A stretch of DNA of 64,000 nucleotides from CAVTQZ01 sp963737015 (GCA_963737015.1 CAVTQZ010000001.1:1860001-1924000), one strand, 5' to 3'. Positions 1 through 9,265 are shown, counted from the stretch's first letter. Made by a program: numbers and translations. Notes: generated by a model from the sequence alone, not told the origin.

Positions 1-1
1 C

Positions 2-934
2 AAGGTCGGCGTCTGGGCCTGGGACATCGAGGATGGGCCCTTCACCGCTCCCACAGCGGAGGTGCTCGAGAGGATCGAGGGCGTGCTCGAGGAGTTCCCG
101 CCGGGAGGCATGGCCGAGGGCTTCGTGACACTGATCGGTCACAGCCTGGCGTCCGACGACCTTCTCGTCGGGGCGGCCGAGCTCGCCCGCCGGGCCGGCG
201 TCGCGATGACCATGCATCTCTCCCCCACCTCGTCGGACCCCGAGGTCTATCTCGAGCGCCACGGCTGTCGCCCAGTGGTCCACCTCGCGAACCTCGGCGT
301 CCTCGGCAAGCACTTGCTCATCGGCCACGGCGTGTGGCTCGACGACGAGGAGGTGGACGCGGTGCTCGCTTCGCAGAGCGCGATCGCGTACTGCCCTTGG
401 GCCTACCTCAGGCTCGGACAGGGGGTCACCGGGCACGGCCGTCACGCCGAGATCTTCCGCAGAGGTGGACGGATCGCTCTCGGATGCGACTCCACGAACG
501 CAGGCGACACGGTCGACGTGCTTCGCACAGCGGCTCTCGCGGCGGGCCTTGCAAAGGATCAGCGCGTCGACCCGACGTGGTTCGGCGCTCACGAAGCGCT
601 CGAGATGGCGACGATCGCAGGAGCCGAGGCGATCGGCATGGACGATCTCATCGGTTCACTGGAAGTCGGGAAGAAAGCCGACGTCGTGGTCTTCGATTGG
701 CGATCCCCACAAACGGCGTCACGGTCGGACCCGGCGCTCGCCCTCGTCTGGTCCAGCGACGGTCGCAACGTCCGCCATGTCATCGTCGACGGGCGCGTAA
801 CTGTCGAGGAAGGGCGCTGCACCACCGTCGACGAGGAGGCCATTCAGCTCGAGGCGTCGAAGGCGTCGCGGGAGCTACTCGAGCGCGCGGGACTCGACGT
901 CCCGACCCGGTGGCCGCGCATCAGGCCGGGCTGA
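2..934 (+). CDS. Amidohydrolase, ATZ/TRZ (cytosine deaminase-like) family, 5' partial
   Basis: The frame is open from base 2, so the N-terminus, including the expected first HxH metal site, lies outside the window; 310 residues are visible. What remains matches the second half of an amidohydrolase TIM barrel: a histidine in TMHLS, a second in LLIGHG, a metal/catalytic aspartate in GCDSTN, and the typical C-terminal strand EVGKKADVVVFD followed by VIVDGRVT. The family hydrolyses C-N or C-Cl bonds on heterocycles (chlorohydrolases, guanine and 5-methylthioadenosine deaminases) with one divalent metal. The substrate cannot be read from the sequence. It faces the HD, enolase-superfamily and aldo/keto reductase genes, which suggests a catabolic locus. 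Confidence 0.85.
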   Translation, partial: KVGVWAWDIEDGPFTAPTAEVLERIEGVLEEFPPGGMAEGFVTLIGHSLASDDLLVGAAELARRAGVAMTMHLSPTSSDPEVYLERHGCRPVVHLANLGVLGKHLLIGHGVWLDDEEVDAVLASQSAIAYCPWAYLRLGQGVTGHGRHAEIFRRGGRIALGCDSTNAGDTVDVLRTAALAAGLAKDQRVDPTWFGAHEALEMATIAGAEAIGMDDLIGSLEVGKKADVVVFDWRSPQTASRSDPALALVWSSDGRNVRHVIVDGRVTVEEGRCTTVDEEAIQLEASKASRELLERAGLDVPTRWPRIRPG

Positions 935-966
935 AGACCCGAGTCTCACGACGGGGCCGCAGACGT

Positions 967-1584
967 TCAGTTCCCGCGTCGCGGCGGCCGGGAGAAGGCC
1001 TCGTCGACCATCGGCGCGAAATGTTCGAGAGGGTAAGTGTCGTAATCCGGGTCAAAGGCTTTGTTGTCCCACTCGTCGACGAACTGCTCGGCGAGCTCGT
1101 ACAGCGGATGCTCCTTGTGCTTGAGCCGCATCATCGGGTCGAGCCCCATCCGCTCGAAGTAGTGGATGCCCTGGAAGTCCTGGTGGACCTTTATGACCCA
1201 GTACGCGTCTTCACTGAGCCACGGACGCACCATCTCGGCGGACATCGCCGGATGGTTTGCGTTCGAGATCGTCTTGCCGACGTCGTGGAGCAGAGCCGCC
1301 AGCACGATGTCGGTGGACGCGCCTGCGCGCTCGGCCCTGGTCGCCGTCTGCAGCGAATGTTGGAGCTGGTCCACTTCCATGCCCTCGGCGATCTCTTCGA
1401 GGAGCCGGAGCTGGCGGAGGATCCTGTTGGGCACATAAGTCAGGTCGTCGAGCACGAATTCGTCGAGATAGTCCATGTACTCGGAGCTGAACTCCGACAT
1501 GTACCGGCCTTTCTCACCCGCGAACCCCGCATCGGGACGCGGCGCGGCCGTTCTCTGTGTCGAGAGAGGGCTCTGCTGGTCCAT
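967..1584 (-). CDS. HD-domain protein resembling PhnZ/MIOX-type oxygenases
   Basis: A 205-residue protein with an HD signature: H76, the H100-D101 pair within LLHDVGK, and further histidines at 111, 134 and 141 that could complete a di-metal site. The C-terminal aromatic/acidic segment (FDPDYDTYPLEHF) is like that of HD-fold mixed-valent di-iron oxygenases such as PhnZ and myo-inositol oxygenase, so an oxygenase is as likely as a phosphohydrolase. The ATG at 1584 was chosen because GAAAGGA sits about 9 nt upstream; a longer reading to 1908 would run far into the neighbouring gene. It follows the enolase-superfamily gene by 34 nt on the same strand, so the two are probably co-transcribed. Confidence 0.8.
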   Translation of the reverse strand: MDQQSPLSTQRTAAPRPDAGFAGEKGRYMSEFSSEYMDYLDEFVLDDLTYVPNRILRQLRLLEEIAEGMEVDQLQHSLQTATRAERAGASTDIVLAALLHDVGKTISNANHPAMSAEMVRPWLSEDAYWVIKVHQDFQGIHYFERMGLDPMMRLKHKEHPLYELAEQFVDEWDNKAFDPDYDTYPLEHFAPMVDEAFSRPPRRGN

Positions 1585-1618
1585 CTTCGTCGGTCCTTTC
1601 TCAGCTGGGCGTGAGCGC

Positions 1619-2782
1619 CTAACGGTCCCCCACGAAGCGGTCCGGAAGACCCGCGCGGGATCCGGCCACCCTCGTAGGGTCGATGCGGTAGGGGTACTTC
1701 TGAACGACGGCCTCGTCGAGGTCGACACCGAGTCCGGGACCGCACGGAACAGCGATCGTTCCGTCCTCGACGGCTTCGATGCCGAGGTCCGCACCTGTCC
1801 CGACTGACCAGCCCTCTGCGAGGACGTACGAGTACTCGAGGGCCGACACGCCCTGGATGCTCGCCGCAACGTGAAGGTTCGCAGCCAGAGAGATCGGGCC
1901 CGCAGCATGGTGCAGGACGACCCTGGCCCCGTGGGCCGCGCCGATACGCGCGATGGCGCGGGCCTCGCTTATGCCGCCGCTGATCGCGGCGTCGGGTTGG
2001 AGCACGCTCAACTGGCCGCGTTCGAGTGCATCGAGCGAGTCCTCGAGACCGTAGAGATGCTCGCCGTAGGCGATGGGAACGGCCGACCGCCTGGCAAGCT
2101 CTTCGATCGCCCGTCGTTCGTTCTGGGGGACCGGTTCTTCGAACCATCTGACGCCGAGGCGGTGCAAGACACCCGCGATCTCGAGCGCGGTCGGCACGGT
2201 GAACGTCTCACTTCCGTCGACCATCATCTCGACGTCGTCGTCGAGGCGTTCACGGATCTCTTCCATGAGGGCAAGGTCCTTGCGCCACTGCGGCCCGATC
2301 CGCAGCTTCACCATCTTCACTCCGCGATCCAAGAGAGGAGCGAGGCTGTCCAGATGCCAACCCGCGTCGCCTTCCTCGAGGAAGCCGTGCGATGCGTAGA
2401 TCGCAACGCGCTCCCGGACCCGGCCGAGCATCGAGCTCACGGAGCGACCGGCGGCCTTGGCGAGCAGATCCCACATCGCCATCTCCAGAGCGCTTCGAGC
2501 CTGGACAGCTACCCACTGGTCGCCGAGGCGCCTTCGCGTGAAGAGGCGCATCCGCTCCGCGAGGGGCTCCACCGCTTCGAGTTCGCGTCCCACGAGCAAC
2601 GGCGCGAAGGCGTCCTCCATGGCCTTTCCGACGACGCCGGCGTAGGTGCAGCCGAAGCTGTCGCTCGCCTCGCCGTAGCCCACGATCCCGTCCTCTGATT
2701 CGACCGCGACGTAGCAGTACGAGAGCGGCTCGCGTTCGAGCGGATAGGTGACGAGGAGGGGCGTCACCGAGCGGATCCTCAT
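1619..2782 (-). CDS. Mandelate racemase/muconate lactonizing enzyme family (enolase superfamily)
   Basis: 387 residues with the full enolase-superfamily layout: an N-terminal capping domain, then a barrel with K159-x-R161 (VKLRIG), metal ligands D189 (MMVDGSE), E215 (WFEEP) and E241 (AYGEH), and a histidine-rich strand VVLHHAAGP. The family abstracts a proton alpha to a carboxylate held on Mg2+ and then racemises, cycloisomerises or dehydrates. The second basic residue of the usual KxK is arginine here, so the chemistry may be that of an acid-sugar dehydratase rather than a racemase. It is the likely first gene of a minus-strand unit with the HD protein; the substrate is unknown. Confidence 0.88.
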   Translation of the reverse strand: MRIRSVTPLLVTYPLEREPLSYCYVAVESEDGIVGYGEASDSFGCTYAGVVGKAMEDAFAPLLVGRELEAVEPLAERMRLFTRRRLGDQWVAVQARSALEMAMWDLLAKAAGRSVSSMLGRVRERVAIYASHGFLEEGDAGWHLDSLAPLLDRGVKMVKLRIGPQWRKDLALMEEIRERLDDDVEMMVDGSETFTVPTALEIAGVLHRLGVRWFEEPVPQNERRAIEELARRSAVPIAYGEHLYGLEDSLDALERGQLSVLQPDAAISGGISEARAIARIGAAHGARVVLHHAAGPISLAANLHVAASIQGVSALEYSYVLAEGWSVGTGADLGIEAVEDGTIAVPCGPGLGVDLDEAVVQKYPYRIDPTRVAGSRAGLPDRFVGDR

Positions 2783-2893
2783 GATCTAACGATATGAGAT
2801 CTCGTCCCTGAAAACGATACGCCGCAGGACCCGTCGGGGCCCAAGGCCGAGCCCAACAAGCCGCACGCCCTAATAAACCCTAATAAAGCAGTG

Positions 2894-3916
2894 TCAGCGC
2901 CTGCGCAGGCCGGGTTCCTCGAGGGCCGGCGGCACGTAGCCGGCGTTGGCCGAGTTCAGGTTGGTACCGGGGGGAACGAGCTCGTCGATCCGGTCGAGGA
3001 CCGGGGTCGGCAGAGACAGGTCCTCGGCGCCGAGCAACGACTTCATCTGCGCCGGCGTGCGTGGCCCGATGATCGCGGAGGTGACCGCCCGGTGGGCGAG
3101 GGTGAAGGCGAGGGCCAGGTGCGCCAGCGAACGACCCAGCTCTTCCGCGATCCCGGCGAGCTCCTCGACGATGTCGAGCTTGCGATCCGCCGCCGCGGTC
3201 CCCCAGTCGAAATGGTCGGCCTGGCGGATCGCGCGGTCGTCCGCGGAGGGCTCGCCCCCCCTCCTGTACTTACCGCTCAACCATCCGCCGTTCAGAGGCG
3301 CCCACACGAGCACCGCGAGCCCGAGACTCTCTGCCGTCGGCAAGACGCCCGCCTCGATGCCCCGCGTGAAGATCGAGTACGGAGGTTGCTCGGTGGAGAA
3401 GCGCTCGCGGCCACGCCTGTCGGCCACCCATGCCGCCTCGACGAGCAACTCGGCGGGGAATGTGGACGTGCCGATCGAACGAACCTTGCCGCAGTGCACG
3501 AGGTCGCTCATCGCACCGAGGGTCTCGTCGATGTCCGTGAAGCGGTCGGGACGATGGACCTGGTAGAGATCGATCCAGTCGGTCTGCAGCCGGCGCAGGC
3601 TGTCGTCGACGGCTCTCATGATCCACCGGCGCGAGTTGCCGCGGTGGTTCGGGTCGTCGCTCATCGGGTTGTTGAACTTCGTCGCCAACACGATCTCGTC
3701 GCGCCGGCCTTTGAGCGCGCGGCCGAGCATCTCCTCGGAGACCCCGCGGTCGTAGATGTCGGCCGTGTCGACGAAGTTGATACCGGCGTCGAGCGCGATG
3801 TCGACGATCTCGTGGCAGTCCGCCTCGTCGGGATTGCCCCAGGAGCCGAACATCATCGTCCCGAGACACAGCTTGCTGACCTGCATTCCCGTTCGTCCCA
3901 AGGTGCGGTACTTCAA
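2894..3916 (-). CDS. Aldo/keto reductase
   Basis: A 340-residue (beta/alpha)8 NADPH-dependent reductase. The catalytic tetrad is readable: D50 and Y55 (FVDTADIYD), K80 (LATKF) and H121 (YQVHRPD), with the C-terminal cofactor-binding stretch AIIGPRTPAQ. The length fits the AKR family of carbonyl or sugar reductases. The start MKYRTLGRTGMQVSKLCLGT is the canonical AKR N-terminus. It is transcribed divergently from an IclR-type regulator across about 60 bp, so the regulator probably controls it. Its substrate is not evident; the neighbouring enolase-superfamily enzyme makes a sugar-acid or related pathway plausible. Confidence 0.93.
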   Translation of the reverse strand: MKYRTLGRTGMQVSKLCLGTMMFGSWGNPDEADCHEIVDIALDAGINFVDTADIYDRGVSEEMLGRALKGRRDEIVLATKFNNPMSDDPNHRGNSRRWIMRAVDDSLRRLQTDWIDLYQVHRPDRFTDIDETLGAMSDLVHCGKVRSIGTSTFPAELLVEAAWVADRRGRERFSTEQPPYSIFTRGIEAGVLPTAESLGLAVLVWAPLNGGWLSGKYRRGGEPSADDRAIRQADHFDWGTAAADRKLDIVEELAGIAEELGRSLAHLALAFTLAHRAVTSAIIGPRTPAQMKSLLGAEDLSLPTPVLDRIDELVPPGTNLNSANAGYVPPALEEPGLRRR

Positions 3917-3978
3917 ATGGAGCTCCTCACGAGTAAGGCCTTGGCCCGTTGATAGATTGTCGGCGGGCAGGTGTGCAA

Positions 3979-4857
3979 ATGGTTGACGACGAGGCTCGGG
4001 GGCAGGCAGGCGGCGGGCAAACCGTGACCCAGGGCGTTCGCGCCGCCAGACAGGGCCGCGACGAGGCGACGCCGACCATTCAGTCGGTGGAGCGTGCCGC
4101 TCAGATCCTCGGGTTCTTCACCGTCAGCCGTCCGAGGTTGACCCTCGCGGAGCTGACCGCCCGACTGGGTCTGAGCAAGGCCACCGCGCACCGGTACGCG
4201 ATGGCTCTGCGCCAGGTGAACCTCCTGCGCTACGACCCGACCACCGGCGAGTACACCCTCGGTCCCCAGGTCCTGGTCCTAGCCGCCGCGGCGCGTGCAA
4301 GCCTTCCGATCATCACGGTCGCCGGCCCTCTCATGGAGGAGCTCGTCGGCGAGGTGAACGAGACGGCGGTTCTGAGCGTCTGGGACGGCGAGGCCCCGGT
4401 CGTCGTCCGGGTCGACGACACCACCGAGCGGGTGATCCGGGTGAGCGTGAGGGCCGGGGCGAGGTTGTCCGCTTTCGGCGCCGCCCAGGGAAGGGTGTTC
4501 TCCGCGTACCTCCCCGAGGTCGGCGTGCCGGGGCTCTCCGAGCACCTGGCGCAGTCCCCGGAGCTGCGCAAAGAGCTCGACGAGATAAGGGCCACCGGCA
4601 TAGGAACCAACTTCTCCGAGCTCTACGGGGTCCGCACGATCGCAGCGCCCGTCTTCGCCGACGGCAAGATCATCGCGGTCCTGGCTCTGGTGGGAACTTC
4701 CGCGACCCTCCCCGCCGACATGAACTCGCCCGCCGCGAACGCACTCCTGCGAACCGCATCGCGCCTTACGGAGCTACACGGCCGCCACGACGTCGTGCCG
4801 ATGGACGAGCCGAACGGTGGCGCGGCGGCGCCGCAGTCCGACAACGGGGTGCGCTGA
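3979..4857 (+). CDS. IclR-family transcriptional regulator
   Basis: The N-terminal winged helix-turn-helix (TIQSVERAAQILGFF, then LTLAELTARLGLSKATAHRY) is followed by an IclR effector domain with the hallmark segments TAVLSVWDGEAPVVVRV and GVRTIAAPVFADGKIIAVLAL. The length (about 290 residues) is a little above the typical 250-270, with a loose C-terminal tail. The frame is open further upstream to a TTG at 3949; ATG 3979 (or GTG 3973) is preferred because AGGTG lies just ahead. IclR proteins are often local regulators of catabolic genes, and this one is divergent from the aldo/keto reductase. Confidence 0.92.
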   Translation: MVDDEARGQAGGGQTVTQGVRAARQGRDEATPTIQSVERAAQILGFFTVSRPRLTLAELTARLGLSKATAHRYAMALRQVNLLRYDPTTGEYTLGPQVLVLAAAARASLPIITVAGPLMEELVGEVNETAVLSVWDGEAPVVVRVDDTTERVIRVSVRAGARLSAFGAAQGRVFSAYLPEVGVPGLSEHLAQSPELRKELDEIRATGIGTNFSELYGVRTIAAPVFADGKIIAVLALVGTSATLPADMNSPAANALLRTASRLTELHGRHDVVPMDEPNGGAAAPQSDNGVR

Positions 4858-4868
4858 CACCGCCGCAA

Positions 4869-5813
4869 TCAGGCGAGCAGGTCCCTTGTGGTCCTCACGT
4901 CCTTGTGGAGCTGCTCCACGAGCGCCTCGATGCCGGGGAACTTCACCTCACCGCGGATCCACTTGAAGAAACGGACCTTCCCTCTCTCACCGTAGAGGTC
5001 GTCGTCGAAGTCGAGAAGGTGCGCTTCGAGCAACCGCAGACCGTTCTCGTCGTAGAACGTCGGCCTCTTCCCGAGATTGATCGCTGCCGGCCACACCGAG
5101 CCGTCAGGTCTCTCGTACCAGCCCGCGTACACGCCGTCCGCAGGCAGCATCATGTCTCCGGGCACCGCGACGTTCGCCGTGGGGAACCCGATCGTCCGTC
5201 CCCTGTGGTCGCCGTGCTCCACGACGCCCCTCGCTTCGTGGTGATGACCGAGCATCGTGTTCGCCAGCTCGATGTCGTGCTCCGCGAGGGCATTTCTGAC
5301 CCTGCTCGCCGAGACGGGACCGTCGATACCCGGTGCACCGACGAGCGGCATCCCGATCACCTTGAAGTCGTAGGTGGACTCCAGGTTCGCGAGGACCGCG
5401 GTGTCGCCCCTGCGGCGCCGCCCGAAGTGGAAGTCCTCTCCGACGACCATCACCTTGGCGCCAAGCACTCCCGTCACGACGTCGTCAACGAACTGCTCGG
5501 GCTCCTGTAGCGACCGGTCTTCGTCGAACCGGACGATGTAGCACAGCTCGGCCCCGGTCCTGCTGAGGAGCTCGATCCGCTGGTTCAGGTCCGTCAACAG
5601 CTTCGGGGCGGTCTCGGGCCTCACGACGCTCGCCGGATGCCGGTCGAATATCGCCACGGCGGAAGTGCCGCCGAGCGCCTGCGCCTGCCGGGTCGTCTCC
5701 TGCAGGACGGCCTGGTGCCCGACGTGGACGCCGTCGAAGGTCCCGACGGCGACTGCGGACCCAGCGGAGCCTCCGGGAAGGTCGACCGGTTGGCCCTCGC
5801 GTACCACCTCCAC
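4869..5813 (-). CDS. ribF: Bifunctional riboflavin kinase / FAD synthetase RibF
   Basis: 314 residues with both RibF modules. The N-terminal FMN adenylyltransferase domain has GTFDGVHVGHQ, VVGEDFHFGRRRRGD and the S-x-x-R motif (SASRVRNAL). The C-terminal riboflavin kinase domain has GRTIGFPTANV, then DGVYAGWYERPDGSVWPAAINLGKRPTF. It converts riboflavin to FMN and FMN to FAD in the cytoplasm, supplying flavin to enzymes such as the LLM oxidoreductase next door and the FMN dehydrogenase at the right end. It converges with the IclR gene (11 nt apart) and is divergent from the LLM oxidoreductase. Many bacteria place ribF beside truB/rpsO; here those neighbours are absent. Confidence 0.97.
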   Translation of the reverse strand: MEVVREGQPVDLPGGSAGSAVAVGTFDGVHVGHQAVLQETTRQAQALGGTSAVAIFDRHPASVVRPETAPKLLTDLNQRIELLSRTGAELCYIVRFDEDRSLQEPEQFVDDVVTGVLGAKVMVVGEDFHFGRRRRGDTAVLANLESTYDFKVIGMPLVGAPGIDGPVSASRVRNALAEHDIELANTMLGHHHEARGVVEHGDHRGRTIGFPTANVAVPGDMMLPADGVYAGWYERPDGSVWPAAINLGKRPTFYDENGLRLLEAHLLDFDDDLYGERGKVRFFKWIRGEVKFPGIEALVEQLHKDVRTTRDLLA

Positions 5814-5953
5814 GAGGACACCGTACCGACCCTTCGGGCGGGTGCTCCAATCTCGGGACCTTGCGCTAGAACGGCGCGGGGACCGTTCGAGAGCCTTGTG
5901 TAACTAGTTCCATAAAGCCGCAGACTTTCCATGAACCCCACAGACGGAGGGTC

Positions 5954-6991
5954 ATGATCCTCGAAGCCGAGTTCAGCCCGGGGATGAGCCTCGACGAGTG
6001 CGTTGCAGTCGCTCGGCTCGTGGAGGAAGTCGGTTTCGCGCGACTGGGCATCTCCGACGTCGTTCTTTGGCCCGACACCTTCGTTGTTCAGGCCGCGTGC
6101 GCCGCCGCGACCAGGCGGGTCCGCATAGGGAGCATGGTGTCCAACCCGTACACCCGTCATCCGGTGGTGCTCGCAGGAGCCGTCGCTAGTCTCCAGGAGC
6201 TCTCGGGCGGCCGTGCATTTCTCGGTCTCGGAGTCGGGGCAGGACTCGAGGTCGTAGGAATCGACTATCCGCGCGCCGCGAAAACGCTGCGCGAGGCGAT
6301 CACGATCATCCGGGGGCTTCTCGGGGGCGACGCCGTCGAGTTCGAAGGGTCCGTGTTCCAGGCGCACGGAGCGCAACTGAGACGGCCCCCGGATTCGCTC
6401 CCACCCATCGCGGTGGGCACGCGCAGCGAGAAGGTGATGCGTCTGGCGGGCGAGATGGCCGACGTCGCTCTCGTGGGCGCGAGGTACCTTTCGCCGGCGA
6501 CGGCCGACTGTTACCGCGCCTGGGTCGCTGAGGGAGCGCGCGCGGCGCAACGGGACTCGTCAGAGGTGGAGATCGCGCCACGCCTGACACTTTGCAGCTC
6601 GAAGGACGCGAGATCCGCGCGTCGCACGATGAAGCGCGACACAGCGGAATTCCTCGTGACTCTTCGGCCGGCCGATCTCGATATCGAGGAAGACCGGATG
6701 AAGGCCATCTCCGCGGCCCTCGAACGGGCGCGGGGCTGGTACTTCGACCCTGACGCCCATCACCCCGAAGAGCTCGATGATCTCGTGAGCGACGACCTCG
6801 TGGACAAGTTTTCCGTCTCGGGCTCCCCCCGAGACTGCCTCGAGCACTTCCGCGGCGTGCGGCACCTCGGCTTCACGAGCGTGAGCCTCAAGCTCGCGCC
6901 TGTTCGCCGTCCGGGTATCGCCATGTTCGAGGGGCTTCGCGAGACGATCGAGAGCTTCGGCGAGGTCCTCACCGAGGTGGCGGCTCTGTGA
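5954..6991 (+). CDS. LLM-class flavin-dependent oxidoreductase (F420-dependent type likely)
   Basis: A 345-residue bacterial luciferase-like monooxygenase fold. Visible hallmarks are FARLGISDVVLWPD, RVRIGSMVSNPYTRHPVVLA and ELSGGRAFLGLGVGAGLEVVGI, followed by TIIRGLLGGDAVEFEG and the C-terminal GSPRDCLEHF region. This sub-pattern is typical of actinobacterial enzymes that use F420H2 rather than FMNH2, but the cofactor is inferred from family and not from a diagnostic residue. The ATG at 5954 follows an ACGGAGGGTC Shine-Dalgarno. The stop overlaps the next gene by 4 bp (GTGA), so the SnoaL-like protein is translationally coupled. Confidence 0.88.
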   Translation: MILEAEFSPGMSLDECVAVARLVEEVGFARLGISDVVLWPDTFVVQAACAAATRRVRIGSMVSNPYTRHPVVLAGAVASLQELSGGRAFLGLGVGAGLEVVGIDYPRAAKTLREAITIIRGLLGGDAVEFEGSVFQAHGAQLRRPPDSLPPIAVGTRSEKVMRLAGEMADVALVGARYLSPATADCYRAWVAEGARAAQRDSSEVEIAPRLTLCSSKDARSARRTMKRDTAEFLVTLRPADLDIEEDRMKAISAALERARGWYFDPDAHHPEELDDLVSDDLVDKFSVSGSPRDCLEHFRGVRHLGFTSVSLKLAPVRRPGIAMFEGLRETIESFGEVLTEVAAL

Positions 6992-7437
6992 CGGACGGCC
7001 CCTCTCACCGGGACCCGGACAGAAGCGAGGACCGCGCAACACGAACAGCCGGCGTCGTGGAGGGTTACATCTCAGCGCTGAACGCTCACGATCCCGACCA
7101 GATCGCGAGCTTCGTCTCCGACGACTTCCACAACGAGCACACCTCTGCGGGCGCGACGGGCTTGCGCGGCAGACATGCCTACAGGGAGCGCCTCGAGGCG
7201 TTTCTGGCCACGTTCGTCGACCTGCACTACGAGATCGAGGACCTGATCGTGGAGGACGAAAAAGCCGCTGTCGCCTACACCATGACGTTCCGGCGGGTCG
7301 ACGAGGGCGGGCCACCGGTCGCCGTGACGGTGCGCGGCATGTTCCGCTTCCGGCTGGCCGAGGGAAAGATCGTGCACCGGGTCGACTACTGGGACAGCGG
7401 GCAGGTCCAGCGCCAGATCGAGGCCGACCGGAAATAG
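6988..7437 (+). CDS. SnoaL-like / NTF2-fold polyketide cyclase-type protein
   Basis: 149 residues with the SnoaL-like fold: GYISALNAHDPDQIASFVSDDF at the N-terminus, then GRHAYRERLEAF, and the final sheet VTVRGMFRFRLAEGKIVHRVDYWD. Members are small cytoplasmic alpha+beta cones that act as cyclases, isomerases or binding proteins; catalytic residues vary, so no reaction is assigned. The GTG start overlaps the stop of the LLM oxidoreductase by 4 bp, which is the main functional hint: the two probably act on the same substrate or product. Confidence 0.82.
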   Translation: MTDGPSHRDPDRSEDRATRTAGVVEGYISALNAHDPDQIASFVSDDFHNEHTSAGATGLRGRHAYRERLEAFLATFVDLHYEIEDLIVEDEKAAVAYTMTFRRVDEGGPPVAVTVRGMFRFRLAEGKIVHRVDYWDSGQVQRQIEADRK

Positions 7438-7472
7438 ACCCGCGCCTGTAGCGCTCGGACCCTGCGCGTCTG

Positions 7473-8457
7473 TCAGTACTCCTCGCGACGAACCACGCCG
7501 AGGATCGGCTTCCCTTCGAGGTAGCGGGCCACGTTCAGTGCGGCGCGGCGCGACGCCAGCGAAAGGATGCCTTCGACGATCCCGGAGTTGTGCGGCGAGC
7601 CGATCAGGTTCGGCAGCTCGAAGAACGGATATTCGATCCCGAAGCTCCCTCCACGGAGAGGCTCACGCCACCACGTGTCGATGCCCGCGCAGAAGTCGGG
7701 ATTCGCCGCCAGGTGGTCGTAGAGCGCCTTCTCCTCGATGATCGCCCCCCGCGCGACGTTCACGAGGATGGCCTTGGGCTTCATGAGCCCGAGCTCCCGA
7801 GCCCCGATCAACCCACGCGTCGCGCGCGGTGAGAGGTATGGAGAGGACCACGACGTCCGACTCGGTGAGCACATGGTCCAGGTCCTCGAGGGTCCCTGCG
7901 AACTCGACTCCCTCTTCGTCGGTCACGCCTGAGGTGTTGACCGCCCAGATGCGCGCCCCGAAGGCCCGCAGCAGCCGGGCGGTCGCCTTGCCGATGCCCC
8001 CGAACCCGACGACCGAGCAGATTGCGCCGTCCAAGGTGAGGGAGAACGACTGCTGGTCCCACTTACCCGCCGCGAGCGCCGCATGTCGTTGTGGCAGGCG
8101 CTTCGCGAGCGCCAGAGTCATCGCCAACACGTGCTCGGCCATGGGCTCTGCGAACGCCCCGACATTGCTGGCCAAGAGCACCGAGCTCGGCACAGCGGAG
8201 AAGTCGAGGCCGTCCACCCCCGCCCAGAGCAGCTGCACGAACTCGACCGCCCTCGCGGTCGCGAACAGCTCCCTCGAGAGCTCCGCCGACGTCGCGGAGG
8301 ACATGAGCACCTCGGCGCTTGCGAGAGCCTGCTCGCGCTCGGCTTCGCCGAGCCGCTTCACGAAGATGACGCGTGCGTGGTCGTCGAGGATCTCGCGCGT
8401 GGCGGACTCCGCCGCGCCGTCGACCCCGTAGGTGACTGCTACGACCCTCCCCGCCAC
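7473..8457 (-). CDS. D-isomer-specific 2-hydroxyacid dehydrogenase, interrupted by a frameshift
   Basis: Two overlapping frames together make one NAD-dependent dehydrogenase. The first (from 8457) carries the catalytic-domain start and the Rossmann region FGGIGKATARLLRAFGARIWAVN, then ESDVVVLSIPLT. The second (to 7473) continues with TRGLIGARELGLMKPKAILVNVARG and ends with PHNSG and GVVRREEY. The join is near 7820, in a GCGCGCG run, and removing one base there restores a protein of about 327 residues, which is normal for the family. The usual Arg-Glu-His catalytic set falls around VNVARG and GSPHN. Members reduce 2-keto acids to D-2-hydroxyacids. Whether the lesion is real or a sequence error cannot be told from this copy. 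Confidence 0.82.
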
Positions 8458-8488
8458 GGTCAGGCCGGCGTCCGCGGTGCCGCGCGGG

Positions 8489-9265
8489 TCATGCCGCGTC
8501 GACGCCGAGGTTGCGCGCGGTTGGCGAGAGCTCGACGGCCGACCGCTCGGGGAAGGTACCGAGCACGTGGTCTGCGAGGTGCATGGTCACGCCGAACCAG
8601 TAGTGCTCGTTACGGAAGTGATGGTTGCGGTGCGCGCGCCACACGTAGCGATAGAGGCGGTGGCGCGGCCTGTACGCGGAGTGGATGAGGTAGTGCGTCC
8701 ACTCGTAGGCGAGCGTCATGGCGTACGCGCCGATGAGCCCGGAGAGCCCCCGCGAGAGTGGAGCCGCCCCGAGGAGGATCGCGGCCGTGCTCCCCAGCAG
8801 GAGGAAGAGGGCCGGCAGAGGTATGAAGACCAGGTCCAGGTCCTTCGGATCGGCGTGGTGCTCGCGGTGCTTGCGTGAAACCAGAGGATCGACGCGCCTG
8901 CCCGCCACCTCGCGCGGCCTGAAGTGAAGGACGAAGACGTGGATCATCCACTCGGTGAAGGGCTGGAGCGCGAGGATCACGGCAGGCGGCAACAGGTCCC
9001 ACCAGCTGTAGTGGCCCAGGTAGACGCGTCCGGCGACCGCTGCCACCAGAACGGCTGCGATCAAGAGCGGAGAGAGCTTTCTCACGAACACAAGGGCCGC
9101 GCGCCCGAGGTCCTGGGCGTCGTTCGCCGGTGCGGCCGATGCGCCCGATGCGGCCGCCGAGGCGCGGGCTTTCGGCGCCCTGACCTGCCCTAGCCCTGGA
9201 ACCGGCCGAACCAATGCTTCCCCGCCCACCAGCGCCAATTTAGGTACGAGACGGGATCCGGGCAC
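8489..9265 (-). CDS. Fatty acid hydroxylase / sterol desaturase superfamily membrane protein
   Basis: Up to 258 residues with hydrophobic segments (SPLLIAAVLVAAVAG, LFLLLGSTAAILLGA) and the clustered histidine motifs of a di-iron membrane oxygenase: KHREHH, WTHYLIHS, HRLYRYVWRAHRNHHF and a final MHLADHVLGT. The family hydroxylates or desaturates lipids such as fatty acids, sterols and carotenoids in the membrane. The N-terminal 60 residues are Ala/Pro-rich and poorly conserved-looking, so the true start may be downstream of the GTG at 9265. It is divergent from the DMT transporter. Confidence 0.85.
   Translation of the reverse strand: MPGSRLVPKLALVGGEALVRPVPGLGQVRAPKARASAAASGASAAPANDAQDLGRAALVFVRKLSPLLIAAVLVAAVAGRVYLGHYSWWDLLPPAVILALQPFTEWMIHVFVLHFRPREVAGRRVDPLVSRKHREHHADPKDLDLVFIPLPALFLLLGSTAAILLGAAPLSRGLSGLIGAYAMTLAYEWTHYLIHSAYRPRHRLYRYVWRAHRNHHFRNEHYWFGVTMHLADHVLGTFPERSAVELSPTARNLGVDAA

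Noticed and set aside
334..1614. 426-residue plus-strand open frame
   Set aside because: Arg-rich, no family resemblance, and it crosses the amidohydrolase in another frame and the HD gene antisense; a GC-driven shadow.
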